The notes under the pieces: generated by a model
Told to the model about the DNA's origin: nothing
Database searches by the model: none
Seen by the model: only the letters and a program-made list of their open reading frames with translations
NCBI GenBank assembly: GCA_036501845.1
Contig: DASXZO010000130.1
Coordinates: 1 to 19,863, forward strand
Source: JBBREP01 sp036501845
GTDB taxonomy: Bacteria > Actinomycetota > Acidimicrobiia > IMCC26256 > PALSA-610
Direction of reading: 5' to 3'
Length of the DNA: 19,863 bases
Shown: in pieces, positions 1-6,118 of the stretch
Position numbering within the stretch: position 1 is the stretch's first letter
How the letters are laid out: every line of letters starts with the position of its first letter
Position numbers and translations under genes: made by a program

Positions 1-87
1 CGCGCACCACAACACGCCGAGCGCGATGCCAGCCACCGGGACCACACTCTCGGCGGGGAAACCGAATTGGATGCCGAAAATCCTCAC
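1..87 (-). CDS. Partial hypothetical membrane protein, N-terminus only
   Basis: Reading the minus strand from a GTG at 87 gives 29 open codons running off the window edge. The translation begins MRIFGIQFGF and continues into a hydrophobic stretch (VVPVAGIALGVLWCA), which resembles a first transmembrane helix. A second GTG lies directly upstream at 90. It sits 34 bases beyond the stop of the GH5 gene on the same strand, so it could be cotranscribed with it. No clear ribosome binding site is visible and the family cannot be named from so short a piece. The call rests only on the hydrophobic character and the position. Confidence 0.4.
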   Translation of the reverse strand, partial: MRIFGIQFGFPAESVVPVAGIALGVLWCA

Positions 88-121
88 CACACCGCCGCAA
101 GCCTCGCGCGATGGCAGGCGC

Positions 122-1561
122 TCAGGGCGTCGGCACCACCGTGAGCGACACTGTGGTGGCACCGGGCTGGTTCCGCAGCTGGATCTCGAACGCGTTCTGC
201 GACGCCACGGTCGCACCGGTCACCGACACGGTGTACCCGTGCGGGTATGCGCCCGGCGGCAGTGAGATCACCGACACACCGGAATGATCGACGGTGCCGT
301 CGAGACGGCGCGTCGAGAACGTGTCGGTGAACACGTGCGTCGACTGGTGATACGTGAACGACCGCGGCACGCCGTCGGTGAGCAACGGATACGGGCGCGC
401 CAGCGCGAACAGCACCGGCGCATCGACGTTGGCGCCCGTAGGAGGCGACGTGGAGTCGAGCACCACCTCGTCGTTGTACGACCAGAACAGCCACGACAGT
501 TGCTTGAGGTCGAACTGGTCGGCCTCTTGGCGGATCATCACGGGGTCGGTGATCGCTCCCCACTCGGTGGCGAGCAGTCCGTCGCCGTTGCGCTGCGACG
601 CCGCGACGGCTTGCTGCATCACACTGAAGTTCAGCGCGGGAGTGGTTGCGTACACGTGGTACGCCAGCGCGTTGTTCGGCGCGCCGATCGCCGGCAACGA
701 CGTGGGGCCGTCGCCGAAGTTGAACAGGCTGAACGGCTCGGGCAGCACGAGATGGTTCGGGTCGACCGACCGGATCGCGTTCGAGAACTTGTTGTAGAAC
801 GGCACCAGCGACGCACGTTCCTGCGCGGCGCACCCCGTGAGGCACGGCTGCCAGTTCGCGCCGGGCCACGGCTCGTTCATCGGGTCGTAGCCGATCACGT
901 TCGAGTCGTTCGCCACGCGCGCCGCAACCGCACGCGCCGCGGCCACGTAGTGATCCTGCAAGCCGACGCCATCGGACGCGGGCCGGTTGTTCCAGAAGTT
1001 CTCGAACGCGCGCTGCAGCGCCGGGTTCTCGATGTAGTACAGCGGGAACGGCACGGGTGGGTTCGGGAGTCCGTCGGTGATGGTGGCCCACGCCGGCGCG
1101 CCGTTGCCGTGCACTGCGGGACCCCAGCCGTCCTGATGGAAGTCGAGCAGCACGAAGATGTGGTGCGCGGCGAGCACGTGCACGGTGTCGACGATGTGAT
1201 CGATGTACGACGACGAGATCGCGCCGGGTGACGGCTCGAGCCCCGACCACACCACGCCGAGCCGCACCGCGCCGAATCCGTGCTGCGCGAGGAACGCGGC
1301 GTCGTCATCGCTGAACCCGATCGACGCCGGGTAGTAGGGCGCCGACTTCGCGACCTCGTTCACACCGTGAAGAGTGACCACCCGGCCGGTGGCGTCGACC
1401 AGCCAGCGGCCATCGTGACCAAGCGGCCCGACCGGTCCACTGATGGGCGAGGCGGCCGGACTCACGGAGACGGACGACGGCGCCGCCGCCCGAGCGAACG
1501 ACGACGGCGCGACCACGGTCGCGGCCGCCAAGATCGAAAGCACTGCCACCGCCCGGCGCAT
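122..1561 (-). CDS. Secreted GH5 glycoside hydrolase, endoglycoceramidase-like
   Basis: This is a predicted secreted retaining glycosidase of family 5, about 479 residues. The ATG at 1561 was chosen because AAGG lies about 8 bases upstream and a signal peptide follows at once (MRRAVAVLSILAAATVV, cleavage near an ARA site around residue 25). A longer in-frame reading to 1636 adds only a charged, unlikely extension. The catalytic domain covers about residues 45-390. YDPMNEPWPG places the acid/base at Glu230, and ATEWG places the nucleophile at Glu333. LDFHQDGWG (139-147) and the NEPWPG form resemble actinobacterial endoglycoceramidases, which cut the bond between glycan and ceramide. A beta-rich C-terminal domain follows (about 395-479). 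Length fits that family, usually near 480-490 residues. Substrate is inference; another GH5 subfamily remains possible. It is divergent from the BrkB-like gene. Confidence 0.8.
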   Translation of the reverse strand: MRRAVAVLSILAAATVVAPSSFARAAAPSSVSVSPAASPISGPVGPLGHDGRWLVDATGRVVTLHGVNEVAKSAPYYPASIGFSDDDAAFLAQHGFGAVRLGVVWSGLEPSPGAISSSYIDHIVDTVHVLAAHHIFVLLDFHQDGWGPAVHGNGAPAWATITDGLPNPPVPFPLYYIENPALQRAFENFWNNRPASDGVGLQDHYVAAARAVAARVANDSNVIGYDPMNEPWPGANWQPCLTGCAAQERASLVPFYNKFSNAIRSVDPNHLVLPEPFSLFNFGDGPTSLPAIGAPNNALAYHVYATTPALNFSVMQQAVAASQRNGDGLLATEWGAITDPVMIRQEADQFDLKQLSWLFWSYNDEVVLDSTSPPTGANVDAPVLFALARPYPLLTDGVPRSFTYHQSTHVFTDTFSTRRLDGTVDHSGVSVISLPPGAYPHGYTVSVTGATVASQNAFEIQLRNQPGATTVSLTVVPTP

Positions 1562-1590
1562 GCCCTCAGCCTTGCACCGTCGCGCGGCTC

Positions 1591-1613
1591 GCGTCACCTC
1601 CGCCGGGTGACGC
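1591..1613. repeat. Inverted repeat between divergent genes, candidate operator
   Basis: GCGTCACC and GGTGACGC form a perfect 8-bp inverted repeat around a 7-base centre. It lies in the 115-bp space between the divergent GH5 gene (start 1561) and the BrkB-like gene (start 1677). The position suits a dimeric regulator acting on either promoter. No regulator is encoded beside it, so operator function is only a suggestion. Confidence 0.35.
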
Positions 1614-1676
1614 TCCACACGACCACCCGGCCCCACAGTCGAGATCCGCGGAGCGTGCGACAGGAGAGCCGATCAG

Positions 1677-2603
1677 GTGCAATTGGCGCCACCGGTACGC
1701 CGGACCGCTGCCCGGGTGCGCGACCGCGTCGAAGCCGTGCAGGCCTGGTTCGAGGGCACGTTTCTCGGACGGATCTGGCAGCGACTGCTCGAAGACGAGT
1801 TCCTCGACCGCAGCGTCGCCCTCGCGGCCAAGGCATTCGTGTCGGCGTTCCCCGCAATCATCGTGGTCGCCTCGTTCATGCCCACGTCGGTGCGCGACTC
1901 CATCACCTCGACGCTCGTGCACCGCATGGGCGTTGCGGGCGCCGGCCAGAGGACGATTCGGGATTCGCTGACGACGTCCGACGACGTGCGCAGGACCACG
2001 GGCGTACTCGGCCTGATCTTCACGTTCTATTACGTGAACTCGTTCGTGACCGCGTTGCAACGCGTGTACGAACGCGCGTGGAAACGCCCGCCACCTGGTG
2101 CGGTCACGCGTTACGCGACCGGCGCGGCCTGGCTGGCAGCGCTCGTTGCGTACTTCGCGCTGCTCGGCGGCGCGCGGGCGTTCATCGGCGGCGCCTCCAT
2201 CGAACTGTTCGCGCCGCTGGCACTGGTACTCACGGTCGGGGTCTGGACCGTGTCGCCGTGGCTCATGCTGCGCCGGCACATCCGCCTGCGTGTACTCGTG
2301 CCGACCGGCGTGCTCACCGGTGTGGCGATGGCCGTGTACGGCGCGAGCGCTTCGTTGTGGATGCCCCGAACGATCAGCGAGAACCAGCGCCAATTCGGAT
2401 TCTTCGGCGTAGCGCTGGCCCTCGTGACCTGGCTGACCGGCGCGGCGACGATCATCCTCGTGAGCGCGCATTCCGGAGCGGTGCTCGCCCAGGAGGAGGG
2501 CCTCGCGGGCCGGGTGATCCGCGGACCCGACGACACCGTGCTGTCGGCGCGGGCGCCCGATCGCGGTTCGGACAGCGCGGTGCAGGTACAGCCAGAAGCG
2601 TGA
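1677..2603 (+). CDS. YihY/virulence factor BrkB family membrane protein
   Basis: This 308-residue polytopic inner-membrane protein matches the YihY/BrkB family in pattern. A cytoplasmic N-terminus with amphipathic helices is followed by about six hydrophobic segments near residues 47-68, 107-127, 147-170, 176-198, 206-226 and 240-262. The FYYVNSFVTALQRVYERAW stretch (117-135) is the region where the family carries its conserved polar and aromatic residues. The biochemical role of the family is unsettled, and early suggestions of an RNase (RNase BN) were withdrawn. The GTG start at 1677 is supported by AGGAG at 1662-1666. The gene is transcribed away from the GH5 gene and ends beside a perfect 32-bp palindrome. 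Its C-terminal tail (about 275-308) is polar. Confidence 0.8.
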   Translation: MQLAPPVRRTAARVRDRVEAVQAWFEGTFLGRIWQRLLEDEFLDRSVALAAKAFVSAFPAIIVVASFMPTSVRDSITSTLVHRMGVAGAGQRTIRDSLTTSDDVRRTTGVLGLIFTFYYVNSFVTALQRVYERAWKRPPPGAVTRYATGAAWLAALVAYFALLGGARAFIGGASIELFAPLALVLTVGVWTVSPWLMLRRHIRLRVLVPTGVLTGVAMAVYGASASLWMPRTISENQRQFGFFGVALALVTWLTGAATIILVSAHSGAVLAQEEGLAGRVIRGPDDTVLSARAPDRGSDSAVQVQPEA

Positions 2604-2612
2604 GAGCGCCGA

Positions 2613-2644
2613 GCCGGACCCGCGTCGATCGACGCGGGTCCGGC
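2613..2644. terminator. Perfect 32-bp palindrome after the BrkB-like gene
   Basis: All 16 bases on each side of the centre (2628/2629) are complementary, giving a GC-rich stem that begins 10 bases after the TGA stop of the BrkB-like gene. No T-run follows on either strand, so it is not a textbook Rho-independent terminator. A stem of this strength right after a stop codon still suggests transcript termination or 3'-end protection. With no loop bases, RNA would have to open a few central pairs. Confidence 0.55.
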
Positions 2645-2684
2645 CTCAGCGAAGGTCCCCCGGGGTTCCGGTGTGTGGCCACTT

Positions 2685-2747
2685 GCGGGCCGGGACTCGC
2701 CTGCGCGGGCGGAGGGGGGTTCCGCCTGCTCCGTCGTCCCGGCCCGC
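2685..2747. terminator. Two-tier inverted repeat downstream of whiB, terminator-like
   Basis: GCGGGCCGGGAC (2685-2696) pairs perfectly with GTCCCGGCCCGC (2736-2747). Inside this outer 12-bp stem, GGCGGA (2708-2713) pairs with TCCGCC (2721-2726) around a 7-base loop. The structure lies about 40 bases beyond the whiB stop on the minus strand and in the convergent spacer with the BrkB-like gene. It could end transcripts from either side. There is no clear T-run, so the terminator role is inferred from place and strength. Confidence 0.45.
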
Positions 2748-2788
2748 CTCTACCAACACCGAAGAGGTTGCCGTGCGGTGCGTACTCG

Positions 2789-3151
2789 TTACGCCAGTCG
2801 CCCGACGGGCTCGAGCAGCCCGTCGAACGCGTCGGTGAGCGGCACCGGCTCGGGCGGGCGCACCTTCGGCGGGCGGCCACGCTTGCGCTTCTGCGCGATG
2901 ACCTTGCCGTGGACGAAGAGCTCACCGCCCCAGACGCCCCACGGCTCGGCACGCTCGAGCGCGGCGTCGAGGCACGCAGTGCGCACCTCGCAACCGGCGC
3001 AGAACGCCTTTGCCCGGTTGATGTCGTCGATCTGCTCCGAGAAGAACAGCTCCAGCATCGTGCCGGTGCCTGTGGAGCAGCGTGCGAGCGCGCGCCACTC
3101 TTCGGCGTGACCGTCGTCGACGAGTGCTTCGGTGGGCTCGAGGGCGAACAT
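2789..3151 (-). CDS. whiB7: WhiB7/WblC-like iron-sulfur transcriptional regulator with AT-hook tail
   Basis: The 120-residue product has the four WhiB cysteines (Cys25, Cys51, Cys54, Cys60), expected to hold a 4Fe-4S cluster. The turn EPWGVWGG (69-76) binds the primary sigma factor in this family. The basic tail KRKRGRPPK (88-96) contains the RGRP AT-hook core that marks WhiB7/WblC and binds AT-rich DNA upstream of -35 elements. From memory, the segment from the last cysteine through the tail is very close to mycobacterial WhiB7. The ATG at 3151 is preceded by AGGAG (3162 to 3158) at 6-base spacing. The 440-nt upstream region carries attenuator-like elements, described separately. WhiB7 proteins activate intrinsic antibiotic-resistance genes after translation stress. 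The gap between Cys25 and Cys51 is somewhat long, so another WhiB subclass sharing the AT-hook is possible. Confidence 0.8.
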   Translation of the reverse strand: MFALEPTEALVDDGHAEEWRALARCSTGTGTMLELFFSEQIDDINRAKAFCAGCEVRTACLDAALERAEPWGVWGGELFVHGKVIAQKRKRGRPPKVRPPEPVPLTDAFDGLLEPVGRLA

Positions 3152-3202
3152 CGCCTTCTCCTGTCTTTCCGTAGCTCGGGTCTGAGTTGAGGGAGTCGGG
3201 TC

Positions 3203-3243
3203 GGTCGGTAGGTGGGTCTCGGACGGTCGGGTCGGTAGGTGGG
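3203..3243. repeat. 14-bp direct repeat in the C-rich whiB leader
   Basis: GGTCGGTAGGTGGG occurs at 3203-3216 and again at 3230-3243, 27 bases apart, within further GGTCGG-like copies from about 3197 to 3254. On the minus-strand transcript this becomes a C-rich, G-poor stretch between the terminator and the whiB start. Such stretches stay unstructured and can load Rho or an RNA-binding protein. No function is shown by the sequence alone. Confidence 0.5.
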
Positions 3244-3277
3244 CGGGTCGGTCCGTTGATCGTGCAGGAGGGTTCGG

Positions 3278-3314
3278 ACAAACAAAAAGGCCCGCCGGTT
3301 TCCCGGCGGGCCTT
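3278..3314 (-). terminator. Strong Rho-independent terminator or attenuator upstream of whiB
   Basis: On the minus strand, 3314 to 3303 pairs perfectly with 3298 to 3287, a 12-bp stem of mostly GC closed by a GAAA tetraloop. The transcript then reads through a T-rich tail (T5, G, T3) at 3288-3280. This is the clearest intrinsic terminator in the window and it works only in the minus direction. It lies 26 bases after the stop of the 62-codon ORF and 126 bases before the whiB start. It may end the small-ORF transcript, or it may attenuate transcription into whiB, as known for whiB7/wblC leaders. Confidence 0.85.
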
Positions 3315-3324
3315 CGAAGGGTTC

Positions 3325-3352
3325 TTGGCGGTAGCAAGGGCTACGGCGCCAA
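3325..3352 (-). promoter_or_regulatory. Hairpin spanning the small-ORF stop codon
   Basis: On the transcript TTGGCG (3352 to 3347) pairs with CGCCAA (3330 to 3325), and GTAGC (3344 to 3340) pairs with GCTAC (3335 to 3331), with a 2-base bulge and a 4-base loop. The TAG stop codon of the 62-codon ORF (3343 to 3341) lies inside the stem, and only 10 bases separate the hairpin from the terminator stem. A ribosome ending translation there would open this hairpin, a layout expected of a translation-sensed leader. The pairing is visible; the role is inferred. Confidence 0.45.
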
Positions 3353-3529
3353 CTCCGAGGTCAGCCGGGAGAGTCCGGGCTTACGGGTCGTGAGGTCATT
3401 CGTCGACCACGAACCTGCCGGTGCACCCACGTGGAGCGCGGCAATCGGGCACACGAACATCGAGTACTCGCGCACGCGCGACGCGACGACGGTGCCCGTC
3501 ATCTGCATTGCGCTTTGCTGCGTGGTCAT
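3341..3529 (-). CDS. 62-codon ORF in the whiB leader, candidate uORF/leader peptide
   Basis: The ATG at 3529 opens a 62-residue frame starting MTTQQSAMQMTGTVV and ending LTSELAP. It is preceded by GAAGG at about 11-base spacing, a usable but loose ribosome site. It contains one cysteine, no signal peptide and no motif I recognise. The frame is open further upstream to 3679, but that part overlaps the end of the phosphatase gene and the promoter, so it is not used. The stop codon is buried in a hairpin and followed by a Rho-independent terminator. That fits either a free-standing small gene or the uORF of a whiB7-type attenuator. Start choice and expression are unproven. Confidence 0.5.
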   Translation of the reverse strand: MTTQQSAMQMTGTVVASRVREYSMFVCPIAALHVGAPAGSWSTNDLTTRKPGLSRLTSELAP

Positions 3530-3599
3530 CTCGTTGCGTGCCTTCGGTTGCCGTGTTCGGGGGTGCGGACAGGCCGCGGCGCGGCGTGTTCGGAGCGCC

Positions 3600-3637
3600 A
3601 GGGTATCCGATCCGTTCGGCCGAGCAAGCGAATTATT
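3600..3637 (-). promoter_or_regulatory. Candidate WhiB7-type autoregulated promoter
   Basis: On the minus strand an AT-rich block AATAATT (3637 to 3631) is followed by exactly 3 bases, then TTGCTC (3627 to 3622) as a -35, a 16-base spacer, and TACCCT (3605 to 3600) as a -10 fitting TANNNT. WhiB7-dependent promoters are known for an AT-rich element 3 bases upstream of a TTG-type -35. In this GC-rich window the AT block stands out. The block overlaps the TAA stop of the upstream phosphatase gene (3635 to 3633). Predicted transcription would begin near 3593, giving a leader of roughly 440 nt before whiB. Confidence 0.5.
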
Positions 3638-4427
3638 GAGTGCTTCCGGCCGTTCGGGTAATCGCCACGAGCTGTTCATGGACGGCGGGCGGCCCGGCCA
3701 CGATGTCGCCCGACCAGAGCCAGGCTTCGGGGTCGCCGGCCCAGTCGGTCACGACCCCGCCGGCCTCCCGCACGAGCAGGGCACCGGCCGCGACGTCCCA
3801 GGTGCCCAGGCCCACCTCGAAGAACCCGTCGAGCACACCCTCGGCCGTCCAGGCCAGGTCGAGGCTGGCCGCGCCCACCCGCCGCAGGTCCTCCACCACC
3901 TCGAAGGTGCGGTGGAACACGTCGAGGTAGCGGTCGAGCTCGTGCTTGCGGCGGAACGGGAAGCCGGTAGCCGGGATCGCCTGCGCCGGAGCCCGTTCGC
4001 TCACGCGGATCCGCTGGTCGTCGACGAACGCGCCGCCTCCGGCGAAGGCGTGGTACGTGTGGCCGAGCATCGGTGCGTGCACCACGCCCACCACCGGCAC
4101 GCCGTCGTCGACGAGACCGATCGACACTCCGACGGCCACGAACCCGTGCAAGAAGTTCGCGGTACCGTCGAGCGGGTCGACGTACCAACCGCGGTTCGCG
4201 CGCGTGCCGCCGGTCTCTTCACCGAAGAACGCCACGCCCGGCGCGAGCTCCTCGAGCGTTTCGCGCGCGGCTTGCTCACTCGCCACATCGGCTGCGCTCA
4301 CCCAGTCGCCCGGCGCCTTCTCGCGCACGTCGCGCGCGCGACCGAAGTGTTCGAGCACCACTTCACCGCCGGCACGCGCAGCCACGAGTGCCGCGTCGCG
4401 CAGTTGCTCGAGCGAACGCGCGCTCAA
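3633..4427 (-). CDS. Inositol monophosphatase family protein (SuhB-like)
   Basis: This magnesium-dependent phosphatase of the inositol monophosphatase fold, about 264 residues, carries the full metal site. It has GEE (Glu70 and Glu71), DPLDGT (Asp84 and Asp87 flanking, 84-89) and WDVAAG (Trp210, Asp211). The family removes phosphate from myo-inositol 1-phosphate and related small molecules. In actinobacteria it feeds inositol lipid and mycothiol pathways or histidinol phosphate removal. The chosen start is a TTG at 4427 that overlaps the TGA of the preceding phosphatase gene, so translation is probably coupled. It gives the normal N-terminal helix SLEQLRDAALVAARAGG. The frame stays open to 4694, but that extra part overlaps the other gene and has no family character. 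The substrate cannot be read from the sequence; histidinol phosphatase is an alternative. Confidence 0.85.
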   Translation of the reverse strand: MSARSLEQLRDAALVAARAGGEVVLEHFGRARDVREKAPGDWVSAADVASEQAARETLEELAPGVAFFGEETGGTRANRGWYVDPLDGTANFLHGFVAVGVSIGLVDDGVPVVGVVHAPMLGHTYHAFAGGGAFVDDQRIRVSERAPAQAIPATGFPFRRKHELDRYLDVFHRTFEVVEDLRRVGAASLDLAWTAEGVLDGFFEVGLGTWDVAAGALLVREAGGVVTDWAGDPEAWLWSGDIVAGPPAVHEQLVAITRTAGSTQ

Positions 4428-5182
4428 CGCCGACCCGCAGCAGTACGCAGCACGTCGAGGAGCGCCTCGGTGCCCGCGCCGATGAGTTGGCGACGGACCG
4501 CGGGATCCGAAGTGACCAACTCCTCGCCGCGCGCGTCGATCACCGTCGCGCCCGCTTCGCGGCACATCAGCAAGCCGCCGAGGTAGTCCCACGGCGCGTG
4601 CCACGATCCCCCGTCGACGTAACCGTCGGCGCCTCCATTGGCGAGCTCGCACAGCGCGAGCGACGCGCAGCCGAACGCGCGATATTGACCCCACTGGAGC
4701 ACGCGTGCGGGCAGGCCGGAGAGCTCCACCAATGCCGCCTCCACAGACTGCACTTCGCTCGCTCGCACGCGCACGCCGTCGCGAGTGGCGCCCTCACCAC
4801 GCACGGCCCGGTACTCGGTGCCGGTGGCCTGGTTCACCACGTATCCGCAGAGCAGGCCGTCAGCGTCGATCGCCGCGATCGACGTGGCGTAATAGGCGAT
4901 GCCGTGCGCGCAGTTCGTCGATCCGTCGACCGGGTCGAGCACCACAGTGACCGGCGCGTCGTCGTTCCCGCTGTAGAGCGACTCTTCGCTCACGATCGCG
5001 ACATCGAGTTTGCGCAACACGTTGAGCGCGGCGCCGTCGGCCACGAGGTCGAGCCCGTATTGCCCGACGCGTCCGGTGCGCGTGTTCATCTGCTCGTGGG
5101 TGAGCTTGTCGAGTGCACGCCGTACCGATTTGCTCGCCTCGGCAAAACTTTCGAGCAGGCGGTGCGGATCCGTGTCGGGCAC
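4424..5182 (-). CDS. Second inositol monophosphatase family protein, divergent
   Basis: The 252-residue product belongs to the same fold as its downstream neighbour but is clearly a different subgroup. The metal-site motifs are VSEES (64-68, with Glu66 and Glu67), DPVDGSTN (83-90) and PWDYLGG (197-203). The DGST form instead of DGT, and a short middle region, set it apart. It starts at a GTG at 5182, 11 bases after the TAG of fdhD, with no clear ribosome site, so it probably depends on coupling. Its stop overlaps the start of the next phosphatase. The catalytic residues look intact, so an active small-molecule phosphatase is expected; substrate unknown. Confidence 0.8.
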   Translation of the reverse strand: MPDTDPHRLLESFAEASKSVRRALDKLTHEQMNTRTGRVGQYGLDLVADGAALNVLRKLDVAIVSEESLYSGNDDAPVTVVLDPVDGSTNCAHGIAYYATSIAAIDADGLLCGYVVNQATGTEYRAVRGEGATRDGVRVRASEVQSVEAALVELSGLPARVLQWGQYRAFGCASLALCELANGGADGYVDGGSWHAPWDYLGGLLMCREAGATVIDARGEELVTSDPAVRRQLIGAGTEALLDVLRTAAGRR

Positions 5183-5193
5183 GGGCGTTCACA

Positions 5194-6081
5194 CTAACGA
5201 CGCGGGGCGCCGCCCATCGCAACGCGTTCTTGGTGCGTGTAGACGCTGCAACTCCCGTCGCGCAAGAACGCCACTGTGGTCACGCCGAGGCGCCGAGCCG
5301 TCGACACGGCCAGGCTCGATGGCGCGCCCACCGCCGCGATGACCGTGACACCAGCGATCGCGGCCTTCTGGACCAACTCGAACCCGAGCCGACCCGACAC
5401 CACCACCACGCCGTCGTGCAACGGGAGATGCCCGTCGAGCAGCGCGCGCCCGAGCAGTTTGTCGAGTGCGTTGTGGCGACCGACGTCTTCGCGCACACAT
5501 TCGATATTGCCGGACGGCGTCGCGAGCGCGGCCGCGTGCACACCACCAGTCGCGGCAAACAACGACTGGTCGACGCGCATCGCCGCGGGAAGCGCCGAGA
5601 GCATCGCGACATCGACGCATGGTCCGACGCCGCGGAGATCTGCGCAGTGCTGCTCGAGCTCGTCGATCGTGGCCTTGCCGCACAGCCCACACGCGCTCGT
5701 GGCCGTGAACGGACGCGGCACGAGCGCGTCACCCACGGGAATGGTGCGGCGCACGGTGACCACGTTGTATTCCTGCTGGTTGTCGGGGCCCATGCAGTAG
5801 CCGACCGTGACCACGTCGTCGCGCGATCGCAGCAGGCCTTCGGCCAGCAAGAACCCCACAGCAAGCTCGACGTCGTGCCCCGGCGTCCGCAGCGTGACCG
5901 CGACCGGGCGCGGAGCCTCGCCAGGACCATGGAGGCGGATCTCCATGGGTTCCTCGGTGGCGAGACGGTCGGGGACGCGTCGCCCGATCTCGCCCCGCAC
6001 CTCGTCGCGCTGCACCGCAACAGTGGTGCTGCGAACTGCATCTTCGGACCGGCGCGCCACCTCGGCGATGCTACGAGCCAT
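5194..6081 (-). CDS. fdhD: Formate dehydrogenase accessory sulfurtransferase FdhD
   Basis: FdhD takes sulfur from a cysteine desulfurase and passes it to the bis-molybdopterin guanine dinucleotide cofactor, making formate dehydrogenase active. The 295-residue product shows the catalytic loop CGLCG (131-135, Cys131 and Cys134). It also has the N-terminal PVAVTLRTPG and GFLLAEGLL segments, the motif EDVGRHNALDK (198-208), and the C-terminal VAFLRDGSCSVYTH (270-283). The ATG at 6081 was chosen because it gives a length close to E. coli FdhD (277). A longer frame to 6318 runs into the mobA gene in another frame. It follows mobA by 37 bases in the same operon. No formate dehydrogenase subunit is in the window, so the client enzyme lies elsewhere. 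Confidence 0.93.
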   Translation of the reverse strand: MARSIAEVARRSEDAVRSTTVAVQRDEVRGEIGRRVPDRLATEEPMEIRLHGPGEAPRPVAVTLRTPGHDVELAVGFLLAEGLLRSRDDVVTVGYCMGPDNQQEYNVVTVRRTIPVGDALVPRPFTATSACGLCGKATIDELEQHCADLRGVGPCVDVAMLSALPAAMRVDQSLFAATGGVHAAALATPSGNIECVREDVGRHNALDKLLGRALLDGHLPLHDGVVVVSGRLGFELVQKAAIAGVTVIAAVGAPSSLAVSTARRLGVTTVAFLRDGSCSVYTHQERVAMGGAPRR

Positions 6082-6118
6082 CGACTCGTGGCGTTCCCGC
6101 CGCCGCAGCCGGCAAACC

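Noticed and set aside
1280..3190. A plus-strand frame of 636 codons spanning the GH5 start, BrkB-like gene and whiB.
   Set aside because: It crosses three genes supported by motifs and ribosome sites, and its translation is low-complexity Arg-rich sequence.
3190..3260. Plus-strand G-rich tract considered as a G-quadruplex.
   Set aside because: The G-runs are mostly pairs or triplets interrupted by T, C and A, without four regular runs. The direct repeat and C-rich transcript are the better description.
4428..4694. An 89-residue N-terminal extension of the SuhB-like phosphatase.
   Set aside because: It overlaps the other phosphatase in a different frame and is Arg-rich without family character; the TTG at 4427 gives a normal N-terminus.
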